This document shows positions 43,436 to 56,770 of a stretch of 64,000 bases of DNA, one piece after another. Both the position numbers and the translations under genes were made by a program. The stretch is from assembly GCA_019137255.1 (NCBI GenBank), contig WPDH01000018.1:310001-374000 (forward strand), written 5' to 3'. Source of the DNA: Corinectria fuckeliana (taxonomy: Eukaryota > Ascomycota > Sordariomycetes > Hypocreales > Nectriaceae). Every line of letters begins with the position of its first letter. Position 1 is the first letter of the stretch. The notes beneath the pieces were generated by a model. That model was not told the DNA's origin. It saw only the letters and a list, made by a program, of their open reading frames with translations, and searched no databases.

Positions 43436-46101
43436 CTACCTACCTACCTTGCTACTCTCTACCTAGCAATGCCGACCAGAGAGTGAGTGAGTGAGTGGCT
43501 GGGGAAACGAACAAATCCACCTGGGGCCTCACATCGGATAGACCAGAGACGTCCGTTTGGTTGCCCTAATTTCAGAAGCGACGGTGTCGAATCTGGTCGG
43601 TCGGGGTACGGTGCTTTACATAGTAACTTGGGCCGCTAAGTACCTACCTAGGTGGGTAATTAGGACGCTTCCAGTCAAGGCTTGTTGTTGAGCGACGAAC
43701 TCGAATCAAAGGATCGGCCCAGGACAGCTCGCAATGCAACCCGAAGGCTTTTGGGTTTCAAGACATGATACGGTCGTCCGGAGAAATTTTGGTGTTTTAG
43801 AATCGGATGAGCTAGTACACACATCAAAGGGCGGCGATGGCGGAAGAAAAAAGAAAGAGGCCACCACCACCACAGCAGCATAGTTCAGCAGGGTTACCTC
43901 CAGTAGCCGTAATATGATAAAATGATGCATATTGCCTACCTCCGTTTAATAAGGCGCCAACGCTGCAGGGATCGCGGCCTGGCCCCACACAGCGTCAAGC
44001 CCAAGGCATGGTTGACTGACGGGCATGTGGATCTCGATTGATTGGTAACATCCACTGACGGACCGTGAGCGGTGACCACGGTGGTGCACCGTCTGTAAAA
44101 ATCTCATTAAATATCGGGTTGTTTCGTAAAGAGCGGTTAGTTTGCTGGCGATGACTCTTTTCGAATGGCGGTGGTCACGGTCACGGGACAGACAGAGGAA
44201 GGATGCTGGCTGAGTCGAGACTCGAGACAACGGGATAACATGAACCAAACCAAAGCGCCTTTGGGCGGGTTGACCAAGAGGATGATATGCATGCTGCGGA
44301 CACGGCACGTGCCTTCTGGCAAGACGGACAAGGTAGGCACCTGATGAAGCTCAAACTGCCGTGCTATGAGACACTACTACAGGTCTCACTGTTGCCCTCG
44401 CCGTTGCATACTCAGGGCTCCAACTGCCCAGACCAGAGAGGGGTTCAAGGCTGTGTGTGGAAGTGTCTCGGCGCTGATGCCCCGACTGACGGGATATCTG
44501 CATGTCTCACCGACAGCAAGCGCGTGCCTGGGCGATGATGAGTGGGGGGATCTTGCACTACCTTAGCAGCACACAGGAAATTCGGGATGTCTGAGTCAAG
44601 GCAATGAAGGAATGATTATGAATAATACAAAACATGGTTATCTGGCTGTGTACTTACTTAGCTGGAGGAGGGGGGCGGCTCAGACCAAAGGGGCCCTGGG
44701 CTGATACCCGGCTGACCGGTCTCGGTTTGGTTCCAGGCTTTTCGACATTGTGTGCCAGGCCGCCGCCACCGTAGGAAGAAGAAGTCAGCCAGTCACCTGA
44801 ACAGAGCCGGGAGAGGGTGTGGTGAGCCACGAGCTGAGGCAGGCGGCTTCTGATAGCCCAGTTGCCCAGATGGAGGGAGCCATGGGCCTTGAGTGGAAGT
44901 GGAAACTTGGCACTGGGTCGCGGCAATCGCTACGGATGGGTGGTAGCGGGTGAATTAGACGACGTTGATGAGCTCTGTCTGTCTGTCTGTCTGGGTGGTG
45001 TGGATTGGCGTTCTTGGTGAGAGCATGTACCTAGGGATGTGTCAGTCTGAAGTCTGTGTGCGGGGGTGGGTGGATGGTAGTAAACTGAGTTGATTAGTGA
45101 GATGGCCGAGTTTGGTGTCGTTAGAGCAAGCAGAGCGAGCATGTCTTGGTGCCCATCACATCCCATGCTCGTCGGTTTGTTTTATTTTGTTTTCGTATAA
45201 TATGGTACTGCAGCTCCGTCTCACGTACGTCTGAATGCACACTATCTGCGCTGCAGGGGAACGAATGACTGGACATCTGGAGTTGCACGAAGTGGTAGAT
45301 AATGTCTCAAGCCTCGAGGGCTGAGGCAACCTAAAGTATCGTCCTGGGTCCTGGGCCGCATTTTCACAGCAGACCGGCGATAAGTAACGTTGAGTATTTG
45401 TACGAATCGGCTAAGGTACCAGGTACGTCTAGTTACCCGGGTACTTTCATAGGGCGATGGGCCCATTTTACTACGGCGTTTTTGCTACATAAGTAGTAGC
45501 TGATCCATGTCGGTACTTGTGCTGGCCAGATCATCCAGCTACAGGTTAGGCTAGTTGCCTCAGATATTGTTGTTGTATCGTATCGAGGGCACCGTCACTG
45601 GCTGACAGGCGCTCGCAAGCTGGGAGCTGCAAGACGCACACAGTGGCAGGACTTCATAGCTGACTGATGAAATGCTGGATCTGCATTGAATTGTTGTGTT
45701 TTGTTTTGTTTTGTTAGAGGGTTGACGACGGACAGACAACTGAGGATGGCGTTTTGGGGCACGGGCAAAGCGTGACCTAATATGACATGACCTGACACCT
45801 ACGTGCATGGCCGGTCCCCTATTGTATCTCTCTTAGACCACCGATAGCTTGTCGCCATACTATGTACGAAGAAGTACCACGCAAGGTGCCTGGTTTGTAC
45901 AGGCTTGCCAATAATAAATAATGCACTTGCACAGCTTTGCACGGTCGCTTGCCTTAGTACTGCTACGCTACAAAGAAGCTGTGGCGACTTCAGGTGCCAG
46001 GTGCAAGCCAGGTCACGGTGTGGCACTCTATCCGACAACTGACACTATTGCTCTGTAACCCGAACCTCTCCGCCCGGTGTGGACGGTACGAAAGAAAACG
46101 G

Positions 46102-46141
46102 AGCCAAGAAGCCAAGAAGCCAAGAAGCCAAGAAGCCAAGA
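46102..46141 (+). repeat. 8-bp microsatellite (AGCCAAGA)5
   Basis: Five exact tandem copies of AGCCAAGA lie in gene-free DNA. Confidence 0.9.
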
Positions 46142-49100
46142 AGTGCTGTTGAGAGATACATGCTATGTACTAATATGTACGTGTCGAAATGTTTTCCCCC
46201 TGGAGATTATGGGTTTTAAAATGGTGATCCACCAAAAACCCGTTGCCCGCGTCAAGGTCAAAGGCGGTTGATGAGAGGTGCCGGCACGGACCACCGGTCG
46301 GTATTAGAGGAGCAGGGGTGCCCGCCCTGGTAGGGACCAGGGAGATTGTTTTCAAGTGGCCCATGATCCATGCGCAAGGCAAGGGACCGAGTGAGGATCA
46401 ACCCCGGCTCGCCGAGGCATGGGGAGAGTGAAAGACTGCGTCGAAGGAGGCTGAAGCCACCACAGGCGTGGACGGTTGGGCTTGCTACATTTGCAGGCAG
46501 ATTGTCAGTATTGTTGGGTACGACCCTAATCCCCGAGCAAGCGAGAGGAGCAAGGAGTGCGTGAGGTGAGAAGAGAAATGCTGTCCAGGGATGGAGAGGA
46601 TGGACAAGAGGGCCAAGATGGGAATGATATGATGTACCAAGAACAACAACAAGAGAAGAAGTCGGGGTGTGTTTCTGAAACCGCACATGGTACTGAACAC
46701 ATTGGCAGCATTACTTAGACATTGTGGTGGAGCCAGATGCCGATGCTATTGGGGAAGCTATTGGAGGCAGCTTGAAGATCCATAATGACTGTGATTTGAC
46801 TTGGCACAGCAACAACTAGGTATCTGGGACTAAAAAGAAGGCAGGTGCTAGCAGCAAGTGAGATTTGATATTCGCGAATATTGACCTGCCCGCGGAACGG
46901 CCTGTCTGCTGTATCAGGAGGGGGAGGCAAGTATGTGTGGCGGTTCGTGGTGGTGATGGTGATGGTGGCAGGTTCCGCACGCATGACGCCCCGCGGTTAC
47001 GGATACAGGCACATGTATCACGGACAAGAGAGTTGCAGACGGGAAGCCAGCTTGCCAGCTCAACAACGCTGGCTGGCTGGCTGGGCTGTTGCAAGTTACC
47101 CGCAGGTACATTTCTCATTGCCGTCCATTTGCCATTCATTGCCAGGTATCTTACCGCCTAACGTAAGTCACGGAGGGGATGGACCCGGCAGGACACTAGG
47201 AGGCAGCAGGCAGCTCACCTACACCGTATCCAGTTGCCAGGCAGCTTGGAGATGAGAAGCCGGCGGGCGTGGTTCCGCGCCAAGGCTATCGACCATGGCT
47301 TCTCGGGGAGACGAGGACCCTGAGAAAGGGGGGGAGCAGACGGGAGGCGGGCTACGGGAGACAAAGAGAGAGGGTTCAGTCAGGGATGGAGGCGGAAAGT
47401 CTCGTCATGCTCGTGGACGAAGTAGTAAACGGTATAAATATCAAGTAGGTCTACGTGGTGCGGTGCACTCATCGATGCTCAAATTCGACTCGTTTTGCCT
47501 TTCGTACATAATTACTCGTCGGGAAGTCACATTCCCAAGGTCGCATGAAGGTCAAGCGAAAGTGGAAATGCCGTTTTACTGCTCCGTAATCCGAATGTAC
47601 CTAACCACCTACCACCAATCTAACTACAGGCTACGATGCCACTAGATTTACGGCGCTAATAAGGGCATCTTCTCATACGCAGCTGCGAGGTGCCACCAAC
47701 CGTGACCTGCATTTTTTTTTTGAGGGGGCCGAAGGCTGGCGCTGGACCTAATTAATCCATCCGCTGCAGCCTGCAGGGCTATTTGGGAAGCGCCCGGGCA
47801 GCAACAAGGCTCGACGGGTCTCTGCAATTTCAGGCCCACTCGCTTAAGCGCCGCACGGACCAACGCTTCACCCAGCAACAACAACAACCACCGTGAACCA
47901 CACGGCACGAGGAGCTTTGAAGGACGGGGTGCAAATGCCGAAATGTTTACCAGTTTGAGTTTCTGAATCGCGCGCGAGATGGCTGTGGGGGTGAGTGAGC
48001 CGGCGTACATAACGTTCAATGGGAAGATGTGCACCGTCCAGCCACACCCCGTAATGTAGCCACACGGGCAGCTACCGGAACCACAAGGAGTCACAGGGGA
48101 CCGAATAGGAGGACCCAGCTAGGTCTACTAGGAAGAGGTTTATGTACCGCCCCAGTCAGCCAAGTCGGGCCAAACGTGGTCAGGGAAAAAGGTGAGGGCC
48201 AGGGCCAGTGAGGGTCGGTCGGTCAGTCGAGCGTTTGGATGAATGAGGAATACCAAACGGAGGATCCCAAGCCAACGTGACGAACAGACGGAGAACGATG
48301 GATAAAGACATACAAAATTCCCGACAGGAGGTGCCTCGTAAGACAAGACATTCATCCAACCCAATGAAAAGGACTGACTGACTGCTGTTGCTTTGGCGCT
48401 TGGGTTTCGACAATTCACTTCCAATCCCACAGCCCACCAATCGACCACCACACACATAACTAGGTCCAAGCCAAAGGACAAAAGCCCCCGCCTCCAAACA
48501 AAAGCCCCGACTCCAGTGAGCAAGAGCCCAGCGCATGCGGAGCGTCGCGCATCTCCATCTCGCTCAAGCTCTGCCGATGAATGCGATTCAGTGGTACGCG
48601 CCCTGGAAAAGCCCATTCTGATAGTGGAGGAGGAGGCGGCCTGGAGAAAACTGACTGGCTGGCTCAATACCTCAGGCAACTAAACTGATGGACCCCTGCC
48701 AACTAGTCGACCTAGTTGCCTGACCATTTGTCGACGGCTGTCCACTGTCGGTTGCCCACTGAGCCCACTAAACGACCCCCCCGTTCCACACCAACCCAAG
48801 GGCCGAACCCACTGAGAGCCTGCAATGCACACGCCCACACACCCTAAAACGGGCCGCACACCCCCCCTGAATCGTCCACGCCCTCCTCCGTCTCACTCTC
48901 AGTGAGGGCCTCCAGCACTCTCGCGCTCTGCCCCCCCCGTCACGCCCACAACACGACGGGAAATAAGTACCCCAAGAGTCCCACGGCTTTCTCTCCCCCT
49001 TCCTTTTCCCTCCTCCTGCTTCACCCAGCTTTCTCAGCCACTCTCATCCCACGCCTTTTCTGGATCGTCTTCCTTTTTTTTCTTTTATACCCAAAGTCTT

Positions 49101-49148
49101 TGTTTGTGATACCCAACCCCTTTGATACCCCCACCCAACACCTTCAGA

Positions 49149-50945
49149 ATGGCCGAGCAACAGAAGATTGCCGACCTTCCCGTCGAGAACACCACCATCG
49201 CGCCCGTCGACACGCCCGTCGTCGCTGAGGCCCCAGTTGAGACCAAGCCCACCGACGAGGCTCCCGCCGAGGACAAGCCTACCGAGGAGTCTAAGCCCGA
49301 CGAGACCGAGGAGACTCCTGCTGTCGAGGACAAGCCCGTTGAGGAGGTCAAGCCCATCGAGGAGGGCCACCTGAGCCACAAGGCCCAGGGCCTCAGCTTC
49401 CCCAAGTAAGCTGCCCGTGCACAAACTGCACGTCGGTCGCGATCTGATTTGCTAACAACACGCCCCAGGAACCTTATCGCTACCAAGGAGTTCTTCTTCT
49501 TCGGCGGCGAGGCTTTCGAGACCAAGGCTCTCTCCCACTACCTCAAGACCGAGAAGTCCGCCGAGACTGCCCACAGCAACATCGCCTGGGCTACCGAGAC
49601 CGGCAAGGGTCTTCTCTTCGTTGGCGACAAGAAGACCCCCTCCAGCATCATCAATCTGGTAAGCTAGGATCCGAGCACTCTAACTACCGACTTGACGTGC
49701 ATAGCTAACCACTCGTCACAGGCTGATGCCACCGAGCCCGAGACCGATGGCACCCACAAGTTCCACCTGACCACCAAGGGCAACAAGCACACCTTCAAGG
49801 CCACCACCGTTGCTGAGCGCGACAACTGGGTCTCCCAGCTCAAGGCCAAGATCGCCGAGGCCAAGGAGCTCGCCATCACCGTCACCGAGACCGAGACCTA
49901 CAAGTCCACCCTCGAGGGCTTCAAGCCCGCTCCTATCGCCAAGAAGGAGGAGGCGCCAGTTGAGGCCCCCAAGGATGATGCCCCCAAGACTGAGGAGGTA
50001 GCCCCCGTCACCGAGGAGACTCCCAAGGAGGAGATCAAGGACGAGCGCAAGAAGGAGGAGGTCAAGTCTGATGAGCCCAAGCGACGATCTGCCAGCCGCA
50101 AGCGCGCGTCCTTCTTCGGCTTCGGCAAGAAGGAGGAGAAGAAGGAGGAGAGCAAGACCGTCGAGGAGACCCCCGCCACCGAGGAGGTTCCCGCCGCCAC
50201 TGAAGAGGTCGCTGTCGTTCCCGTCACTGAGACTCCCAAGATTGAGGAGACTGCCCCTGTTGTCGAGGCTCCCGTCGTTGCCGACACCGAGACCAAGCCG
50301 GTTGAGGAGGTCCCTGTCGAGGACAAGGCTGCCGAGACTCCCGTCGAGTCCCCAAAGGAGAAGCCCACCGGCCCCTCCAAGCGCAACAGCTTCTTCGGCG
50401 TCTTCTCCAAGAAGGAGAAGAAGTCTCCTGAGCTCAAGCCCACTGAGCCTGTTGACGCTCCCAAGGATTCCGAGGCTGCTGAGACTGCTCCCGTGATCCC
50501 TCCTGTCGAGGCCACCACTCCCCTAGCCGTCGACGTCACTTCCCCCGCTACTGTCCCCACCGAGACTGTTGATGTCCCTGCCATCTCCCCCCCTGTCGAG
50601 GCCAAGAAGGACGTCAAGGAGAAGCGCAAGTCTTCTCTCCCTTTCGCTTTCGGCAAGCGCGACAAGTCCCCCGCCCCCGCTGAGGGTGAGGAGAAGTCCA
50701 GCAAGAGCCCCTTCTCCAAGCTCCGTGCCACCATCAAGGGCAAGACCTCCAAGACCGAGGACAAGCCCGCTGAGGACAAGGCTGCCGAGGAGCCTATCAA
50801 CGAGGAGGCTCCCGTCACCGACGAGGCCAAGACCGACGACAAGGCTGTCGAGGAGACCCCCAACACTGAGGAGACCAAGCCCGAGGAGGTCAAGCCCGAG
50901 AACGTGGCTTCCACCACCACCCCTGCTGTCACTGCTGCCGCCTAG
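49149..50945 (+). CDS. Meu6-like PH-domain protein with long charged tail
   Basis: The protein resembles fission yeast Meu6-type PH-like proteins. The exons are 49149-49405, 49469-49658 and 49722-50945, giving 556 residues. The first 75 residues are Glu/Pro/Thr-rich. The PH-like domain covers about 75-225: FPKNLIATKEFFFFGGEAFE, IAWATETGKGLLFVGDKK, HKFHLTTKGNKHTFKATTVA and the closing helix ERDNWVSQLKAKIAEAKELA. PH domains usually bind phosphoinositides or proteins, so membrane association is plausible but unproven. The tail (about 240-556) is disordered and acidic, interrupted by basic-aromatic motifs of the type KRxSFFGxFxKKE (RKRASFFGFGKKEEK, SKRNSFFGVFSKKEKK, KSSLPFAFGKRDK, SPFSKLRATIKGK). 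Codon use is strongly biased to C/G-ending codons, as in highly expressed genes. Confidence 0.85.
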
Positions 50946-52209
50946 ATGGCCGCCAGAAGATGATCGCATCACGACGTTAACGTCGGCACCAAAGAAAATA
51001 CAACACGCATGAGAACGGGTTAGGATGGAAGGATGGATCTGCATTTCTTCACAAGATACCGAGATACCCTGTCAAAGACTGTCTTACTGATACCAATTTC
51101 CACACTTGCTTTCTGCAACACTGCACACGAAAACGGATAAAATGGTCTGGCGACGGGCCACACAAGTCACAAAAAAATTACTCACAGCTGCCAGTTAGTG
51201 GCATGCCTGCTCTGCTTTCTCTTTGGTTTTGTCTGATACCCGGATCGGAGCTAATTAATACCTAATAATACAAATGCCCGCGTGTTGAATATCTACTGTC
51301 TTTCTGTCCCCTTGACATGTGAATCCCAAACTACACCAGGCAAAGATGCGTTGACGTTGGTTAAGTGATTCTCCCCAGAGCAATTGGATGTATATTGCGC
51401 GCAAGTCACGTGACAATGCCACCAGCCTCGGCCATGATACTTCTCCGGGGAAGGGCATTGCACAGTCAGTGGTGAAGCCAGTGTCCGCTTCCAGTAATAG
51501 ACTGCCTAGGCCTAGATAGCTAAGTCCACAAGTAATCATGCCATATTTAGTAGATATACACATCGTCTAGGTAGCAAGAACATGGGCAAAGTCCCATCGA
51601 TAGATGCATCCATGTGTTGATCCGCCACATGGTCCTTTCATTGGGAATTCATGACATGGCATCGTCAGAACTTCAGAATATCGATAGGCAAACAAGCAAG
51701 CAACTTCAACTTGCATTAACATGTTGATGGTTTAGGATCTATAGGTACCTTAGGTAGGACCCAAGGAGGGGAGTCTATAGCTGGGTACTCATGAGTAGCT
51801 TCATCAACCCGTAGACAAAAGTTAACAACGCCTTTATGTCCTTCTCGCCCCAATCAACGCCCGTCGTTATCCCAGACCCCTGTCTGGCACAACCAGACCC
51901 GACGCCTCGCCAGAAACGAGCCCCAAGACGAGCTTGCTAAATGCCCATCATCTCCGATTGTCCCCTTCTTTCCCCAAGTCGTAAAAATATACCGTCTCTT
52001 TCCAAAACGCCTGGATACCAATCATCGTACTCTTGGTTGAGGAGTACTCGGTCGAAAGAACAAGCGGGCGGCAGGATAAAAAAAAATGATAATGAAATGA
52101 CATGACATCTAAAGATGAATCCAAGAAACAATGTTGAAAAAAAGGTTGTCGTGATGGTTTGCGCCAAGAATGCAGATGACATATATCGTAGTTGCTGAAG
52201 GGTGCCTTA
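50946..52209. other. convergent intergenic region, Meu6-like and histidine kinase 3' ends
   Basis: Two genes end tail to tail 1.26 kb apart. A TAGGTACCTTAGGTAGG word lies near 51745. No open frame of note was seen. Confidence 0.6.
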
Positions 52210-55200
52210 TTACACCTCGGACGTGACGGAGAGGTTCTTGTATTTGGCGACCAGCTCCTCGATCTTGGGAATCAGCTCGGGAATTCGGAACGGCTTTGAG
52301 ATGACGTCGTCCTGAGGTTACACCTGTCAGCAAGATATCAAGGAAAACGGTAGAGTTACAGAAACTTACAATGCCTGCGGCCTTTGCATTCTCGATCTGC
52401 TCGGGTCGTGCGTATGCCGTTACCGCAATGATGGGAATATGCTTGACAATCGTCCCCTCCCTCTCCAGTTCTCGGATCTTCCGGGCACACGTCATGCCGT
52501 CCATGACCGGCATCTCCAAGTCCATCAGGATGATGGAAATATCCACGCCCTCAGCTTCCTTGCCGGCCCAGAACCTGGACCGCTGGATCGTCTGGAGAGC
52601 CTCCTTGCCGTGATTCGCCACAAAGGTGTTGTTCCCACAGTTGCGAAGCTGCCGCTGCAGCACCTTTTGGTTGACAAGGTTGTCCTCGACAATTAGCACG
52701 TCATACAGCTGGGTAGCATTCTGTGGTAACGCGCGTGAGACCTGACGGATCGGCTGCGGCCTTGCGGGAGTCTCCGGGGACTGTTGTTCTTTCCTAGAAA
52801 TCTTAAACGGGGTGACGAGCTCGAACTCGGCCGGAGGGTGCAGAGACTGGCGAGCTTTAATGTAGAAGCTGAAGCTACTTCCAACACCTCTCCGAGAGGA
52901 AACCCCAATCTGACCACCTTGCATTTCTGTGAGGATTCGAGAGATGAAAAGCCCCAGACCGGAGCCGCCGTATTGCACATGCGTTCGCGGAGTTGCTTGC
53001 TGGAATCGCTGGAACAGAAGCTTCACCTCCTCCTCGAGTAAGCCTGGGCCAGTGTCCTCAACAGTGCAATGGATGTTGATCTCCTCGCCATCTCCCCACT
53101 CCTCCACGTTGTTGATGTCCATAACAACTGTCCGTGGATAGTTGATCCTGTCAAAGTACGGAAGGCCCCTTTTCGTCACCTCCGATGCGTCTTTGGATGC
53201 GCTGAGACTGACCGAGATGTATCGTTTCTCTCTGCCCTGAGTGAACTTGATGGCATTCGTCATCAGGTTGATCAAGACCTGCCTCAGCCTTGACGGGTCA
53301 AGTTTGGCCCACTTGACGCCGTACCTCTCAAAGCTTTCGTCGACGTCGAACTCGAACTCGATGTCGTGAGCTCTCAACTCCGCCTCAAACATCTTCAAGG
53401 CGCGCTGTACCACCCGCACTGGTTGGTCATCTACCGGAGTCACTGCCAGGAGATTCGAGTCGAGCTTGGAGAGCGTCAGGATATCGTCAACGATGCGCTT
53501 CTGGTGGCTTGCGCAGAGGTTGATCGTGTTTGCCGCATCGAGGCAGTTATCCAGCAAGGTTTCCACCTCTGCCCTCTGATCGACGCACTCGAAAGCACTG
53601 ATATTGTTTGCAATCTGATCAGCGCACTGCAGAATCGCAGAGAGCGGATTTCGCATCTCATGGCTCGTGATGTCAATGAAGTTTTCCTGCTGCCGCTTGA
53701 GCTCCACTGCCTCCTCGCGACGCTCCGTCTGGACCTTTTCGGCCCACTTCTGAGACGAGATGTCCGTGATGCAGCCAAAAATCAACTTGAAACTGCCGTC
53801 TTGCGTCTTCTCCGGGTAAGCGCTCATGAGAACCCAGGTGTCAATGGTGTTGTCTCCACTCCTCTGGCTGCATTTAAACCGAAACTCGACACATATCGTC
53901 ACCTTCTCAGTAAGAAGGCGATTCCATGCGGTCTCCAATTTAGACCTATCCTCGTCGCGAACGCTGTCCATCCAAGTGTCCACCGAGTCCTCCTCTCGCG
54001 AGTGGCGTGAGATTTGCCACCACATGTCGTTGCAATAGTTGATTTTCCCAGCAAAGTTGGCGATGAACATTCCGACAGGTGCAAACTCGGCCATCCGGGT
54101 GAATTTATACTCGCTTTCCACCGCCTCTTGCGTCCGAAGATAGAGCTGCAGGGAGAGTTCTTGGCGATCCAAGGCCGCTAGCCGAGCCGCCTTTTGGCCA
54201 CGCTTGATTTCTTCCTCGAAGAGGAGAACGGAAGCCATCGAGGTGGCGAGTTGTCGGGACAAGAGGTGAATGAAGAGCTTATGGTCCTCGTCGTAAGGCC
54301 GCCGAGGGTTCACGCCTATAATTATGAACCCAATGAGGGTCTCGCCCGTCGTGGTCGGGGTGACTGGGAATACGACGAGTGTTCCGGAAGGATCGCCAAA
54401 GCCTCTCCACTGCAGACCCTCGATTAGGTGCAAGGGGAGAGTGCCATCATCCTTGGAAAGCACAATTGGAACGCCACCCCCCGCCATCGACTGTCGCATG
54501 TATGGAACAAAACCCTCGTCGGACTGCCGCAAGTCAAGGTTCGATAGTGCCGCGGGGTGTTCATCGGGGACGCCTAGCGAGCCTTCCAGTACCACTTGCG
54601 GTTGATGGGCGAGGCTCCCGGAATGCAGGGAAGACGCCTCGCTGTCGTTGTCATCCTTGACGGAGTATATCAGGGCGAAGGGGACATCGTGTTCGTTGTA
54701 TTCCAAGCCCTTTTGCACTTGGGGCCAGAATTCACCGACGCTTCTAGCCGTAGCCGTCCTCTCTCCGATCTCGCGAAGCATAAGCATTCGTCTCTCGTTG
54801 ACTCTCCGCCGGGTGTTTTCAAAGGCAGGGTTATACAAACCAACCACCTCTCCATCGCCACCCACCAGAGGAACAATGGACCACGAGAAGAAGGACTCTT
54901 CCAAAAAGTCGTGACGGTTGATAAAGAGCTGATTTTCATGCTTCATGGTGGCTTGGCCAGCCTCCAATGCGCTCTTGAAGACCGGCTCGATTTCTTCCCA
55001 TATTTCCGGCCAAGCGTCCTGGTAACAAGCGCCCATGAGCTGTGGATGTTTCTGGCCAGCCATCTCGAGGTAGGCTGCATTATATATGCAAACGAAGTGA
55101 GGCCCCCAGTACATTGCCGCGGGATGGGGACTTCCCATGATCAGGTTGGACATGGCTCTAAGATCGGCCTGCCAGTCTTCGATGGGCCCCAGCGGAGTGG

Positions 55201-56770
55201 ATGCCCAATCGATCGACCGGGCGAATCTGATGTGCTCGGGGAGGCTGTCCGTCATGGGTATCCTTGTCCAATCGAATATTGATTTTGCTGGTTGCGATCG
55301 AAACACCTGGTTAGTGAATTCGTCAGGATGCAGCCGTGCATCACCTTGGCTGATCACACCCTCCATGTCCCCGGAATCTGCTTCGTAGGTCCCGGCCCCG
55401 CTGAAATAATCCGGGGCATCGGCAATTTCGGTATCGGGGATCATTGGGCAGTCTGGCGATCCCGGCCGATCCTGCTGCTCCATCATGCTAGCTTCGTCGG
55501 CAAGTGGCGTGGGCGACGCTGAGCGAACAAAGCTACCGTGGCCGCTGACAAACCGAAACCTCCTTCGCAACGAGGAGAAAGTCCAGGTGATGCCAGCGTA
55601 AACATGAGAGGCTGCCAGGCTCGTGTCGTACGAGCCCTGCGCTTTGGAGGGCTGCATTATCCATGATTTGAACTGCCCAAAGTCGGTCTCTGGGCTCGTG
55701 TCTTCCTGATCCACCGTCAGAGATTGCAGAACTTCGTGGGCCGCTCGGAGCGCAGCGTTGTAGTATAAAATGGGAAGCCCGGAGCGGCTGGCGTTGGCTG
55801 GATTGTCCAAGTCTATCAGAAAAGTCGGTCGATCATCCTGCTCAAGAAATTCGATGACACCGATGCCCTGGAGCATTTGTAGCCCAGGTGGAAGACTCCT
55901 ACTCTCGGCGCTCGACGACTGTGCAGGGACGTCCATCGAAGAACCCCAACTGCCGGGTGTGCTCTCCGACCTGCCTGCGGTGACGGCGCTGACGCTGGCT
56001 CGGGGCATCTTGAGAGTCGTTACACCTCCGGAGTTGTCGTCTCGCAAGCGTGTGAGCATGGACGCCGCCATGTCAGACGTAGGGAAACTCGGCGGTCGGT
56101 TGATTTGTCTGGAGGAAGTGTGCGAGAAGAAGAGGGGGGAGACGGGCCCTTCCAACTGTGCTCTCGCGGAAAGCTGCAGACCGGCGGCGCTGGTAGGAAT
56201 CTCGACCTTGCGGGGCGGCGACGCACCAGTACGAGCCTTCTTAATGGGTGAGGGATGCATGGCTGGGTCGCCTTTCACCGCGGTCGGAGGGCGTTTGGAC
56301 GGGATCGGGAGCTGCAGCAGCCCTCCTTGACTAGGCGTTTGGGACCCTCGAGGGCTAGCAGCTCTGTGAAGACTCGATTGGTGAATAGCGTTGGTGTTGG
56401 AGGAGGTCGCCGACGACACCGTCGGAGAACTGTGAACGGGCAGTTGCAAAGCCAAGCTGGGATTGTCAGGGTCGCGCCTCCATAATGCTGCGGGTCGACC
56501 TGAAGGACGCTCGTCGGCAGAGATGGGGGGGCCCGAGGATGAGGAAGCAGCCGCTGTGCTAATATCTAGAGCCGCAAGTCCCGTGGAGGGGGTTGCGGAG
56601 GTCGCGGAGGTGGGAACGGCAGCAGATGGAAGGACAGCGTGGGTGGAATCGGTCGGATCGACGGCGGAGGCGGAGGCGGCGGCGGCGGCGGAGGCGGAAG
56701 TTGGTGAGGGAGGAGACGAGCCAGAGTCGGGACTAGAAGCAGAGCGGTCGTTGCAGAGCTGGTGGTGCAT
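52210..56770 (-). CDS. hybrid histidine kinase with PAS domains and C-terminal receiver
   Basis: This is a two-component sensor that autophosphorylates on His and passes phosphate to its own receiver, then normally via a phosphotransfer protein (Ypd1/HPT-1) to response regulators. The exons are 56770-52370 and 52311-52210, giving 1500 residues. The first ~350 residues are Ser/Ala/Pro-rich. PAS-like regions lie at about 360-430, 510-640 (IDWASTPLGPIEDW...SPHPAAMYWGP) and 887-1000 (EFAPVGMFIANFAGKINYCN). HisKA contains FIDITSHEMRNPLSAIL, with phospho-acceptor H1037. The ATPase has the N box NLMTNAIKFTQG (about 1170) and G boxes VEDTGPGL and GGSGLGLFISRILTEM. The receiver starts DVLIVEDNLVNQKVL, with acceptor D1417 in LMDLEMPVMDG and the conserved Lys in DDVISKPFR, supplied by the small last exon. 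No membrane segment was seen, so a cytosolic sensor is likely. The ATG at 56770 is the first in frame; upstream codons are open but lack ATG. Confidence 0.94.

Larger units (their letters stand above)
41451..49148. other. 7.7-kb gene-free region
   Basis: No open frame on either strand resembles a known family. The largest (41451-42110 minus, 219 codons; 42247-42819 plus, 190 codons) are of biased composition. The region is rich in short simple repeats (GAGT, CAGT, CTGT, CTGG types) and TACCTAGGTA words. The last 450 bp (about 48700-49148) become CT-rich on the plus strand and are the promoter and leader of the gene at 49149. Confidence 0.6.

Noticed and set aside
49898..50932. 344-codon open frame antisense to the Meu6-like gene
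   Set aside because: It is low-complexity Ser/Gly/Val, the mirror of Glu/Lys/Pro-rich coding repeats on the plus strand.
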